Part shown: positions 6,992 to 14,242 of the stretch, one piece after another
Layout: every line of letters starts with the position of its first letter
Position numbering within the stretch: position 1 is the stretch's first letter
NCBI GenBank assembly: GCA_003561535.1
Contig: PWWI01000057.1
Span: 1 to 35,098, forward strand
Origin: Nitriliruptoraceae bacterium
GTDB lineage: Bacteria > Actinomycetota > Nitriliruptoria > Nitriliruptorales > Nitriliruptoraceae
Reading direction: 5' to 3'
Length of the DNA stretch: 35,098 nt
Translations under genes and position numbers: made by a program
Notes under the pieces: generated by a model
Told to the model about the DNA's origin: nothing
What the model saw: the letters and a program-made list of their open reading frames with translations, nothing else
Databases searched by the model: none

Positions 6992-8386
6992 ATGGAGATC
7001 ATCACGATCGAGACCCCGTCCCTCGGGGACCGCAGCTACGTGGTCACCGACGGCGAGCTCGCAGCTGTGGTCGACCCGCAGCGTGACATCGACCGCGTGT
7101 TGGCGGTGGTCGAGGAGCGCGGCCTCCAGGTCACCCACATCCTGGAGACCCACAACCACAACGACTACGTCACCGGCGGTGTCGAGCTGGCCCGCCTGAC
7201 CGGCGCCGAGTACGTGATCTCGGCCGCCGAGGAGCTGTTCTTCGACGTCCACGGGATCGAGGACGGCGACGAGATCGAGGTCGGCAAGCTGACCGTCCGG
7301 GCGATGCACACCCCCGGTCACACCCCGACCCACATGTCCTACGTCGTCTCCGACGGCGAGCGGCAGGTGGTGTTCACCGGGGGCTCGCTGCTCTACGGCT
7401 CCGTCGGCCGGACCGACCTGATCTCCCGGGCGATGACCGAGGAGCTCACCCGCCTGCAGCACGCCACCGCCCAGCGTCTGGTCTCCGAGCTGCCCGACGA
7501 GACCACCGTGCTCCCCACCCACGGCTTCGGGAGCTTCTGCTCCTCGGCGGCTGCCGACGAGCAGACCTCCAACGTCGACCCGAAGTATGGGGTCGAGACC
7601 TCCACGATCGCGGACCAGAAGCGCGCCAACGTCGCGCTGACGATCACCGACACCGAGGAGTTCGTCAAGACGCTGATGGACGGCCTGGACGCCTACCCGC
7701 GCTACTACGCCCACATGGCGCCGCGCAACAAGGTCGGCCCCGGTCCCGTCGACCTCTCGCCTGCGATCGAGGCGGACCCCACCGAGCTCGCCCGCCGCAT
7801 CCACGCCGGCGAGTGGGTGGTGGACCTGCGCTCGCGCACGGCCTACGCCCGTGACCACGTCACCGGCACCGTCAACGTCGAGGTCGGCAACTCCTTCATC
7901 ACCTACCTCGCCTGGATCGTCCCGTGGGGTATGCCGGTCACCCTGATCGGTGACACCCAGGAGGAGGTCTCCGAGGCCCAGCGCCAGATGGTGCGCGTCG
8001 GCATCGACCGGCCCGCGGCGCAGGCGCTCGGCGGGATCGACGCGTACGGACGGGGGCTCGACCGCGGCAGCTACCGCATGGACACCCTCGACACCCTCGC
8101 CAAGAAGATGGCCGACGAGGAGCACCTCCACGTCCTGGACGTCCGTCGCCACGACGAGCGGTCCACGGGCGGGATCAAGGGTTCGATCCACATCCCGATC
8201 CACGAGCTCGAGCGTCGCATGGACGAGGTGCCCACCGACGGCGAGGTGTGGGTCCACTGCGCCTCCGGATACCGCGCTTCCATCGCGACCTCCCTGCTCG
8301 CCAGGGCGGGTCGCACCCCGGTGCTGCTCGACGACTCCGACACCCGGCTCTCCGAGCTCGGATTCGAGCTGGTCGCCACCGCCTGA
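6992..8386 (+). CDS. MBL-fold / double-rhodanese protein, persulfide dioxygenase-like (CstB architecture)
   Basis: A 464-residue fusion, probably cytosolic, acting on persulfides. The metallo-beta-lactamase domain (1-about 240) has THNHNDYVTGG (H54, H56, D58, Y59), TPGHTP (H110) and PTHGFGSFC (H177). The first rhodanese domain (about 255-355) lacks an active-site Cys (the loop reads WGMPVTLIGDT). The second ends the protein with the active loop HCASGYRAS (C423). This order, MBL, inactive rhodanese, active rhodanese, is that of staphylococcal CstB. Two positions differ from ETHE1-type dioxygenases: Tyr follows HNHND where His is usual, and FTGGSLLYG has Gly131 where the iron-binding Asp is expected. 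GGAGAG precedes the ATG. Confidence 0.92.
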   Translation: MEIITIETPSLGDRSYVVTDGELAAVVDPQRDIDRVLAVVEERGLQVTHILETHNHNDYVTGGVELARLTGAEYVISAAEELFFDVHGIEDGDEIEVGKLTVRAMHTPGHTPTHMSYVVSDGERQVVFTGGSLLYGSVGRTDLISRAMTEELTRLQHATAQRLVSELPDETTVLPTHGFGSFCSSAAADEQTSNVDPKYGVETSTIADQKRANVALTITDTEEFVKTLMDGLDAYPRYYAHMAPRNKVGPGPVDLSPAIEADPTELARRIHAGEWVVDLRSRTAYARDHVTGTVNVEVGNSFITYLAWIVPWGMPVTLIGDTQEEVSEAQRQMVRVGIDRPAAQALGGIDAYGRGLDRGSYRMDTLDTLAKKMADEEHLHVLDVRRHDERSTGGIKGSIHIPIHELERRMDEVPTDGEVWVHCASGYRASIATSLLARAGRTPVLLDDSDTRLSELGFELVATA

Positions 8387-8497
8387 GCTCGCGGCGGCTG
8401 TGCCGTCCGCTCGGGGGCTCGCGCGCGGTAACTCGCGCGCGGGCTCCCTCGCTCTCCCCCGCGGCGGCCGCTTCACTCCGCCCGGCTGGGTTGCGAC

Positions 8498-8529
8498 GCG
8501 AGAACCAGCGGTATCCGGCTGTTTCTCGC
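8498..8529. repeat. 32-nt hairpin repeat, copy 1
   Basis: Arms GCGAGAACCAGC and GCTGTTTCTCGC (one mismatch) enclose the 8-base loop GGTATCCG. It is one of four related elements in the window (also 8569, 15075, 15147), all with 12-base arms and 8-base loops. It pairs with copy 2, 71 bases further on. Confidence 0.85.
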
Positions 8530-8568
8530 GTTGCCGTAACGTTCGCGCCGCGATCGGCAGCACGGAGC

Positions 8569-8600
8569 GCGAGAACCAGCGACTATCTGCTGGTTCTCGC
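8569..8600. repeat. 32-nt hairpin repeat, copy 2
   Basis: Perfect 12-base arms GCGAGAACCAGC and GCTGGTTCTCGC enclose the loop GACTATCT. This is the least diverged copy of the family. It directly abuts the 68-bp tandem repeat that starts at 8602. Confidence 0.9.
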
Positions 8601-8601
8601 A

Positions 8602-8737
8602 CCTCCGGGTCCGGGACCGCCCCGCCCGGACCTCCGGGTCCGGGACCGCCAGCACCCGCCCCGCCCGGGCCTCCGGGTCCGGGACCGCCCCGCCCGGACC
8701 TCCGGGTCCGGGACCGCCAGCACCCGCCCCGCCCGGA
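8602..8737. repeat. 68-bp higher-order tandem repeat, two units
   Basis: Two 68-base units (8602-8669 and 8670-8737) each contain a 29-base and a 39-base module beginning CCTCCGGGTCCGGGACCGCC. The rest of the 384-base gap 8387-8770 holds the two hairpin repeats and a short duplicated CTCGCGCGCGG near 8417-8441. No gene is visible in the gap. Confidence 0.85.
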
Positions 8738-8770
8738 TCGGACCTAGACCGATCAGCTCCGGAGGACCAC

Positions 8771-10591
8771 GTGGACGCCGTCACCACCGACATGCTGATC
8801 GTGCTGGCGATCCTGATCGGTGCGGTGGTGCTGTTCGTCACCGAGGTGGTGCGCATCGACGTCGCCGCCATCCTGGTGATGGTCGTGGTCGGCCTGTCCG
8901 GCCTGATCCCGACCGCGGACGTGTTCGCCGGCTTCTCGTCCAACGCGGTCATCTCGATCATCGCGGTGATGATCCTCGGGGCGGCGCTCGACCGGGTCGG
9001 GGTGATGCGCACCGTCGCGGCCTGGCTACTCAGGGTCGGAGGCTCGACGGAACGCCGGATCCTCGCCTCCAGCTCGTTGGCGGTCGGTGGCATCAGCGCC
9101 TTCATGCAGAACATCGGTGCCGCGGCGCTGTTCCTGCCCGTGATCGAGCGCATCTCCGACCGGACCAAGGTGCCGTCCTCGCGGCTGCTGATGCCGATGG
9201 GCTTCGCCGCGATCCTCGGCGGCACCCTCACGCTGGTCGCCTCGGGCCCGCTGATCCTGCTCAACGACCTGCTCGCCTCCTCCGCCGACAACCTCGGCAT
9301 CGAGGTCGAGCCCTTCGGGCTGTTCGCGCCCACTCCCATCGGCGCGGCGCTGCTGCTGTCGGGCATCGCCCTGTTCGCCGTCGCGGGACGGTGGTTGCTG
9401 CCTGAGGTCGACGCCGACCGCAGCTCGGGCGAGGCGCTGCCCGATATCTCCGCGCGCTACGGGCTCGACGGGCGGCTCCATGCCGCCGCGGTCCCCGCCG
9501 ACAGCCCCTTGGTCGGTCGCGAGGTGGAGGTGGTCGAGCGCGCCGAGTCCGGGGTGCTCCTGGCCGCGGTCGCCTCCGACGGCCAGGACCCACAGCTCGC
9601 CCCTCCACGGGACCACCGGGTGGCAGGCGGCACGGTGCTCGGCCTGACCGGCACCCCTGCACAGGTCGAGGCCTTCGCCGACGAGCACGGTCTCGACCCG
9701 CTCGACCCGGCCGACGATCCCTTCGCCGCGCTCGTCGATCCGGTGCACGCCGGGCTGGTCGAGGTGTCCGTGCGTCCCGGGTCGGACGCGGTTGGGCAGC
9801 AGGTCCGTGATCTCCGACTGCGGGTCCGGTTCGGGGCCGCCCTGCTGGCGGTCCACCATCGGGGGGAGACCATCACCGAGGGTCTGCGGGAGCGCCGGCT
9901 CGGTGGCGGCGACGTGCTGGTGTTGTTCGGCCCCTGGGAGCAGATGCGCGACGTCGACGCCGACCCGTCCTTCGTCGTGATCAGCGAGTATCCCACCGAC
10001 CCGCCGCGGACCGACAAGCGTTGGTGGGCGCTCGGGTCCTTCGCCGTGGCGCTGAGCTTGGTCATCTTCACCGGGATGCAGTTGTCGCTGGCCCTGATGG
10101 TCGGGGCGATCGGCGTACTGCTCGGCGGCGTGCTGACACCAGATGAGGCCTACCGGGCGGTGAGCTGGAAGACCGTCTTCCTCCTGGCTGCCCTGATCCC
10201 GCTCGGCCAGGCAGTCGAGGAGACCGGGACGGCAGCCTGGATCGCCGAAGGGGTGATCGCTGCCACGGCAGAGCTACCCGGTTGGGCGATCCTGGCCACG
10301 ATCGGGGGGCTGACGACCGTGTTCACGCTGGTGGTCTCCAACGTCGGCGCCACCGTGCTGCTGGTGCCCCTGGCGGCCAACGTGGCCGTCGGGGTCGGCG
10401 CGGATCCTGCCACCTACGCGATGATGGTGGCGATCGCGGCGTCCAACGCCTTCCTCCTCCCGACCCACCAGGTCAACGCGCTCCTCATGGGGCCGGGCGG
10501 CTACCGCGTGGTCGATTACGTGCGGGCCGGGACCGCGATGAGCGTGCTGTTCCTGCTCATCTCCGTCCCGATGCTGCTGTGGGTCGGGTGA
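8771..10591 (+). CDS. SLC13/DASS-type anion transporter with two TrkA-C domains
   Basis: A 606-residue membrane transporter. It has an N-terminal helix bundle (about 1-215; LIVLAILIGAVVLFVTEVVR, ISAFMQNIGAAALFLPV) and a C-terminal bundle (about 415-606; WKTVFLLAALIPLGQAVEET, VSNVGATVLLVPLA, ASNAFLLPTHQVN). Between them are two soluble RCK-C/TrkA-C domains (about 235-310 and 325-405; DSPLVGREVEVVERAESGVL and GSDAVGQQVRDLRLRVRFG), the standard arrangement in the bacterial group that includes sulfate/sodium symporters. The paired ASN/SNxGA motifs in the two halves mark the ion and substrate site. GTG 8771 follows GGAGGA. The sulfur context suggests a sulfur oxyanion; dicarboxylate or another anion remains possible. 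Confidence 0.9.
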   Translation: MDAVTTDMLIVLAILIGAVVLFVTEVVRIDVAAILVMVVVGLSGLIPTADVFAGFSSNAVISIIAVMILGAALDRVGVMRTVAAWLLRVGGSTERRILASSSLAVGGISAFMQNIGAAALFLPVIERISDRTKVPSSRLLMPMGFAAILGGTLTLVASGPLILLNDLLASSADNLGIEVEPFGLFAPTPIGAALLLSGIALFAVAGRWLLPEVDADRSSGEALPDISARYGLDGRLHAAAVPADSPLVGREVEVVERAESGVLLAAVASDGQDPQLAPPRDHRVAGGTVLGLTGTPAQVEAFADEHGLDPLDPADDPFAALVDPVHAGLVEVSVRPGSDAVGQQVRDLRLRVRFGAALLAVHHRGETITEGLRERRLGGGDVLVLFGPWEQMRDVDADPSFVVISEYPTDPPRTDKRWWALGSFAVALSLVIFTGMQLSLALMVGAIGVLLGGVLTPDEAYRAVSWKTVFLLAALIPLGQAVEETGTAAWIAEGVIAATAELPGWAILATIGGLTTVFTLVVSNVGATVLLVPLAANVAVGVGADPATYAMMVAIAASNAFLLPTHQVNALLMGPGGYRVVDYVRAGTAMSVLFLLISVPMLLWVG

Positions 10592-10673
10592 GCGGAGGGG
10601 TTAATCTCGACGTGCGCGGGTGATCGCCGCGGGCGCGTGGCGACCGAGAGCGGCCCGCGGTCGGGAGCGGGTC

Positions 10674-11447
10674 GTGTCGGAGTCGGAGCGCGTGTCGAGC
10701 AGCCGTCCGCTGTGGCAGCAGGTGCTCGACGATCTCGAGCGTCGCATCGCCTCGGGCGACATCGTCGACCGGTTCCCCACCGACAAGGAGCTCACCGAGC
10801 AGTACGGGGTGAGCCGTCACACGGTGCGCGAGGCGGTCCGGCGGCTGCGCGCCCGGGGGTTGGTCGATCGGCACCGAGGCAGGGGCAGCTTCCTCACCGA
10901 CGGTGTGCTCACCCAACCCCTCGGTGGGCTCTACAGCCTCTTCCGCGCCGTGGAGGAGGCGGGCCTCGAGCAGCGATCCCGGGTGCTCTACCTCGGTATC
11001 GATCACGATCGCGACATCGCCGCACGCCTCCAGCTGCCGCCCAACGCCGAGCTGGTCCGGCTCGAGCGGGTCCGCTTCGCCGGGCCCGAGCCGCTGGCGG
11101 TGGACGACACCTGGCTCCCCGCCGACATCGGCCGGCAGGTCCTCGACGTCGACTTCACCCGGACGGCCCTCTACGACGTGCTGCAGGAGCTCAGCTCCGT
11201 GCACCTGACGGCGGCCGACGAGACGCTGACGCCGATGGTCCCCGATGCCCAGCTGGCTGCCCTGCTGCAGCTCGAGGAGGGTGAGGCGCTGCTCAGGGTC
11301 GAGCGCCTGGCCCGCAGCGGGCGGCGACCGGTCGAGTACCGAACGACGCTGATCCGTGGCCAGCGGTTCAGGTACACCTCGTCCTGGCGGACCGACGAGG
11401 GTCCGGCTCCGACCACGGCGTTCGTGGACACCCACCCGGCTGGGTGA
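10674..11447 (+). CDS. GntR family regulator with UTRA domain (HutC subfamily)
   Basis: A 257-residue repressor-type regulator. The winged helix (about 10-80) reads PLWQQVLDDLERRIASGDI, then FPTDKELTEQYGVSRHTVRE and VDRHRGRGSFL, the standard GntR pattern. The UTRA ligand domain (about 100-245) includes LVRLERVRFAGPEPLAVDDT, ALYDVLQEL, and VEYRTTLIRGQRFRYTSSW. The ligand is unknown. GTG 10674 is chosen because it sits just before the conserved domain behind a GGGAG; GTG 10620 or 10692 are alternatives. HutC-type proteins favour operators of the form GT-N4-AC, and the palindromes in this block have exactly that outline, making this the natural candidate regulator. It lies 82 bases after the transporter gene on the same strand. 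Confidence 0.9.
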   Translation: MSESERVSSSRPLWQQVLDDLERRIASGDIVDRFPTDKELTEQYGVSRHTVREAVRRLRARGLVDRHRGRGSFLTDGVLTQPLGGLYSLFRAVEEAGLEQRSRVLYLGIDHDRDIAARLQLPPNAELVRLERVRFAGPEPLAVDDTWLPADIGRQVLDVDFTRTALYDVLQELSSVHLTAADETLTPMVPDAQLAALLQLEEGEALLRVERLARSGRRPVEYRTTLIRGQRFRYTSSWRTDEGPAPTTAFVDTHPAG

Positions 11448-11546
11448 GCGGAGCGGGATCCGGGTCGCGCCTTCCGGCCTTCCGGCTTTCGGTCCTCCCG
11501 GCCTTCCGCTTCCGTGCGCTCGCTGCACACCGACGCCCGTCAGGTA

Positions 11547-11558
11547 ACGTCCGGACAT
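11547..11558. promoter_or_regulatory. Palindromic candidate operator, site 3
   Basis: ACGTCCGGACAT, with core GTCCGGAC at 11549-11556, lies 107 bases before the rhodanese lipoprotein gene. Read on the other strand it is ATGTCCGGACGT, matching sites 1 and 2. Confidence 0.5.
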
Positions 11559-11665
11559 ACCGGTTGGGCATCTGGCGTTCCCAGCCGTGAGGGCGCACAC
11601 TCGCACTCTCCCTCAGCCCCTTGCAGCCCCTTGCTACCTCGGTCCCGACCTCACCGGAGACGCCC

Positions 11666-12121
11666 GTGCGGATCACCACCCTCCTGCTCCTGGCGCTGGC
11701 AGCCACCACGATGGCCGCCTGTGCCTCCGCCGGCGCCACCGCCGACGCCGACGCCGACGCTGCCGCCTCGGCCGACGCCGGCGCCTCCACCACGGAGCGG
11801 CCGGGGGTCGTCCGGATCGGTGCGCCGGATGCTGTGAGCCTCATGGCCGACCGGGACGACCTGACGGTGATCGACGTCCGCACCCCCGCGGAGTTCGCGG
11901 AGGGTCACCTCGCCGACGCCGAGCTCCTCGACATCTACGAGGCGGCGTTCCGCGACGAGATCGACGGGCTCGACCGCGACGGCAGCTACGTCCTGTACTG
12001 CCGCACCGGAAGCCGCAGCGGGCAGGCGGCCGCGTTCATGCAGGACCTGGGCTTCACCGAGGTGTACGACGCCGGTGGCCTCGCCGACCTCGCCAACGCA
12101 GGTGCCACGCTCGTGCGCTGA
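11666..12121 (+). CDS. Rhodanese-domain lipoprotein
   Basis: A 151-residue exported sulfurtransferase, expected to be lipid-anchored on the outer face of the membrane. GTG 11666 gives a compact signal peptide (VRITTLLLLALAATTMAAC) with lipobox MAAC and lipidated C19; GGAGA at 11656-11660 supports this start over an upstream in-frame ATG. An Ala/Asp-rich linker (20-42) leads to the rhodanese domain (about 48-150): VIDVRTPAEFAEGHL and the active loop CRTGSR (C112). It extends sulfur transfer to the cell surface, complementing the membrane-anchored and cytosolic rhodaneses of the block. A palindrome shared with those genes lies upstream. The gene converges on the aldo/keto reductase gene. Confidence 0.93.
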   Translation: MRITTLLLLALAATTMAACASAGATADADADAAASADAGASTTERPGVVRIGAPDAVSLMADRDDLTVIDVRTPAEFAEGHLADAELLDIYEAAFRDEIDGLDRDGSYVLYCRTGSRSGQAAAFMQDLGFTEVYDAGGLADLANAGATLVR

Positions 12122-12136
12122 CCGGGCAGCGGCTCG

Positions 12137-13114
12137 TCAGTTCCACGCCAGCGCACGTCGGCGTTCCCAGTAGGTAGCCGCAGGCTCGGCGTCGGCGGTG
12201 AGTTCCTCGACCAGCCCCGGTGGGAGCGTGAGGTCGAGGGCGGCGAGGTTGCTGTCGAGGTGCTCGACGGTCGTGGCCCCCGACAGCACCACGTGGGCCC
12301 AGGGCTGGGCCAGCGCCGCGGCGATCGCCAGGGCGTCGACGGCGACGCCCAGCTCTGCCGCTGCGTGCCGCACCGGTGTCGGGAGGTCCCCCCGCGTGGT
12401 CAGGCGCCCGTTGGCCAGCGCCTCCTTCACCGTGATGCCCCACCCGGCCCGGTCCGCCTCGGCCAGGGCCGCGCCCGTCGAGGGCTCGAGCAGGTTCCAG
12501 GTCGCCTGCACCGCTCGGAAGGGCGCCCGACCGGCCTCGCTGAGCTCCAGTGCGCGCCGGAGCGTGTCGGCCTGATCCGGACCTGACAGGGACATGCCGA
12601 CCACGACGCCCGACTCGGCGAGGTCGCCCAGGGCCTCCAGCAGCCGGGGATCGTCGAGGACGCCGGTCGTCAACGAAGCCGAGTGGACCTGGTACAGATC
12701 CAGGTGCGCACCGAGGAGTTCCCGGGTCTCCGCGTACTGCCGCTCGAAGGTGGCGAGCGAGTGGTCCTTGACCTCGTGCTCGTCCGCGTCGACGCGCCAG
12801 CCCGCGACGTAGGTGTACCCCCACTTCGAGCCGACGGTGACCGTCGACGCCCGGTCGGGGTCCCGGGCGAGCCAGTCGGCGAGGAACGCCTCGCCGTACC
12901 CGTAGGAGCGGGCCACGTCGAGGTAGCGGACCCCACGCTCGTAGGCGTGGTCGAGGACCTGCTGCGTGCGCTGGTTCAGCCCGGCGACGCTGCGGTCGGG
13001 TCCGAGGTCCTCGGCATGGCCGAGGGTCACGTACCCCGGGCGGCCGAGCGCCGCCAGCCCGATCCCGATCGGGGTCACCTCGAGGCCGGTGTCACCGTAG
13101 GGGAGGCGGTCCAC
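12137..13114 (-). CDS. Aldo/keto reductase
   Basis: A 325-residue NADPH-dependent oxidoreductase of the aldo/keto reductase fold. The catalytic tetrad is visible: Asp in GVRYLDVARSYGYGE, Tyr in the same segment, Lys in VGSKWGY and His in LDLYQVHSAS. The C-terminal cofactor-binding part shows WAHVVLSGATTVEHLDSNL. Length is normal for the family and the substrate is unknown. The GTG start has AGGAG seven bases upstream. It is transcribed alone, converging with the rhodanese lipoprotein gene and diverging from the winged-helix gene, so no pathway link is evident. Confidence 0.92.
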   Translation of the reverse strand: MDRLPYGDTGLEVTPIGIGLAALGRPGYVTLGHAEDLGPDRSVAGLNQRTQQVLDHAYERGVRYLDVARSYGYGEAFLADWLARDPDRASTVTVGSKWGYTYVAGWRVDADEHEVKDHSLATFERQYAETRELLGAHLDLYQVHSASLTTGVLDDPRLLEALGDLAESGVVVGMSLSGPDQADTLRRALELSEAGRAPFRAVQATWNLLEPSTGAALAEADRAGWGITVKEALANGRLTTRGDLPTPVRHAAAELGVAVDALAIAAALAQPWAHVVLSGATTVEHLDSNLAALDLTLPPGLVEELTADAEPAATYWERRRALAWN

Positions 13115-13204
13115 GTCGTCGCTCCTGCTCGGTGTCGATATCGCGGCGGCTCGAGCCCGGGGACCTGACGCCCCGGGACCTGACGCCGCGGGAGGCTCGT
13201 CGTG

Positions 13205-13236
13205 TCGGGCGGTGGTTGTATCGGGCGGTGGGTATC
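13205..13236. repeat. 16-bp direct repeat at the start of the winged-helix gene
   Basis: TCGGGCGGTGGTTGTA is followed immediately by TCGGGCGGTGGGTATC. It overlaps the assigned GTG start at 13212, so it may be an operator or promoter if the true start is elsewhere. Confidence 0.4.
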
Positions 13237-13550
13237 AGCTTGGCACGGTAGTCAGGTCCGCCGGCCGCGAGCGAGCGGCCGCGTCCCCGCCGCTGCACGA
13301 ACTGACCGGAGCCACCGCCGGGAACCTGTCGACGCACCTGCGCGAGTTGGAGGACGCCGGGGACGTCGCCGTCATCGAGGACGACGACGATCCGACCCGG
13401 GCGACCCGGGTCCGGTTGCCCGCACAGCGGGGCGAACGGCTCGCGACCCACCGTCGTGACCTGTGGACCTACCTGGATGGCGAGGTGGCTGCTGCACTGG
13501 TGGAGCCGCTGGTGGAGCCGCTGGCACCGTGGACGGAGGTCGACTCGTGA
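13212..13550 (+). CDS. Winged-helix transcriptional regulator, N-terminus atypical
   Basis: A 112-residue protein with the recognition part of an ArsR/MarR-like winged helix (HTH_34 type): LHELTGATAGNLSTHLRELEDAGDVAVIEDDD, then TRVRLPAQRGERLATHRRDL. The family normally begins with a helix reading like HPVRLAILAAL; here that region is a Gly/Arg/Ala-rich stretch without the pattern, so the N-terminus may be decayed, mis-started or frameshifted. It overlaps the next gene by GTGA and probably regulates the LiaF-like pair downstream, a common arrangement for this family (inference). Confidence 0.7.
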   Translation: MVVSGGGYQLGTVVRSAGRERAAASPPLHELTGATAGNLSTHLRELEDAGDVAVIEDDDDPTRATRVRLPAQRGERLATHRRDLWTYLDGEVAAALVEPLVEPLAPWTEVDS

Positions 13551-14242
13551 CCACACGCTCAGAGCCCCCTCCCAAGGGGCTCCGTTCCAGGATCGATGGC
13601 GCTGTGCCCTTCGGCCTCGCGCTCATCGTGCTGGGGGTCCTGCTGGCGCTGGACAACCTCGAGCTGGTGGACGCCTCGGAGCTGCTCGCCGGCTGGTGGC
13701 CCGTCGCGGTGCTCCTCGTAGGCGTGTGGTGGGCGGTCACGGGAGCGCCCGTCTCGGGTCTGTTCGTCGCCGTCGTGGGAGGCCTTCTGCTGGTCTCGAC
13801 GTTGGAGTTGGTGGACATCCCGATCGGCAGCCTGATCTTCCCGGGCATCCTCGTCGTCGTGGGGGGTGCGATGCTCCAGGCCGGGATGCGGGTCCGCGCT
13901 GCCCACATCGAGGTGGCCGACCTGCCGGGCGCAGCCGGTGACCTGGGGACCGAAGCGTTGGTGGCCACGGCGGTGTTCGGCGACGCACGACTGATCGTCG
14001 GTGACGACGGGGTGGACACCGACCGGCTGGTGGTCAGTGCCACCTCGGTGTTCGGGGACGTGCGTGTCGACGTGCCCGCCGGTTGGCGGCTGGAGAACCG
14101 GATCACCAAGCTGCTCGGGGACGTGACGCTGCCCAGGGAGCAGCCGAGCTACCCCGAGTCGCCGGTGGTGGTGCTGCACGGTCTGGTCCTGTTCGGGGAT
14201 GTGCGGGTGCGGTACTCCGAGCCAGTGGAGGGTGGACGATGA
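13547..14242 (+). CDS. LiaF-like membrane protein, paralogue 1
   Basis: A 231-residue protein with about four membrane segments in the first 115 residues (VPFGLALIVLGVLLALDNLE; WWPVAVLLVGVWWAVTG; FVAVVGGLLLVSTLEL; FPGILVVVGGAML). The C-terminal domain is beta-repeat-like with recurring ATAVFGDARL, TSVFGDVRVDVP and LVLFGDVRVRY motifs, as in LiaF/VraT-type cell-wall stress proteins and related DUF5668 proteins. LiaF proteins restrain cell-envelope stress sensors (known in Firmicutes). No sensor kinase is nearby, so the role here is open. GTG 13547 overlaps the upstream stop, and the end overlaps the next gene by ATGA, so all three genes are translationally coupled. Confidence 0.85.
   Translation: MTTRSEPPPKGLRSRIDGAVPFGLALIVLGVLLALDNLELVDASELLAGWWPVAVLLVGVWWAVTGAPVSGLFVAVVGGLLLVSTLELVDIPIGSLIFPGILVVVGGAMLQAGMRVRAAHIEVADLPGAAGDLGTEALVATAVFGDARLIVGDDGVDTDRLVVSATSVFGDVRVDVPAGWRLENRITKLLGDVTLPREQPSYPESPVVVLHGLVLFGDVRVRYSEPVEGGR

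Noticed and set aside
8498-8600. Hairpin repeats as a small CRISPR array
   Set aside because: There are only two copies per site, the copies are diverged hairpins, and no cas genes are present.
4995-8602. Two minus-strand open frames (658 and 683 codons) across the SulP and MBL-rhodanese genes
   Set aside because: Low-complexity mirror translations of clear plus-strand genes. The GC-rich codon pattern keeps the opposite frame open.
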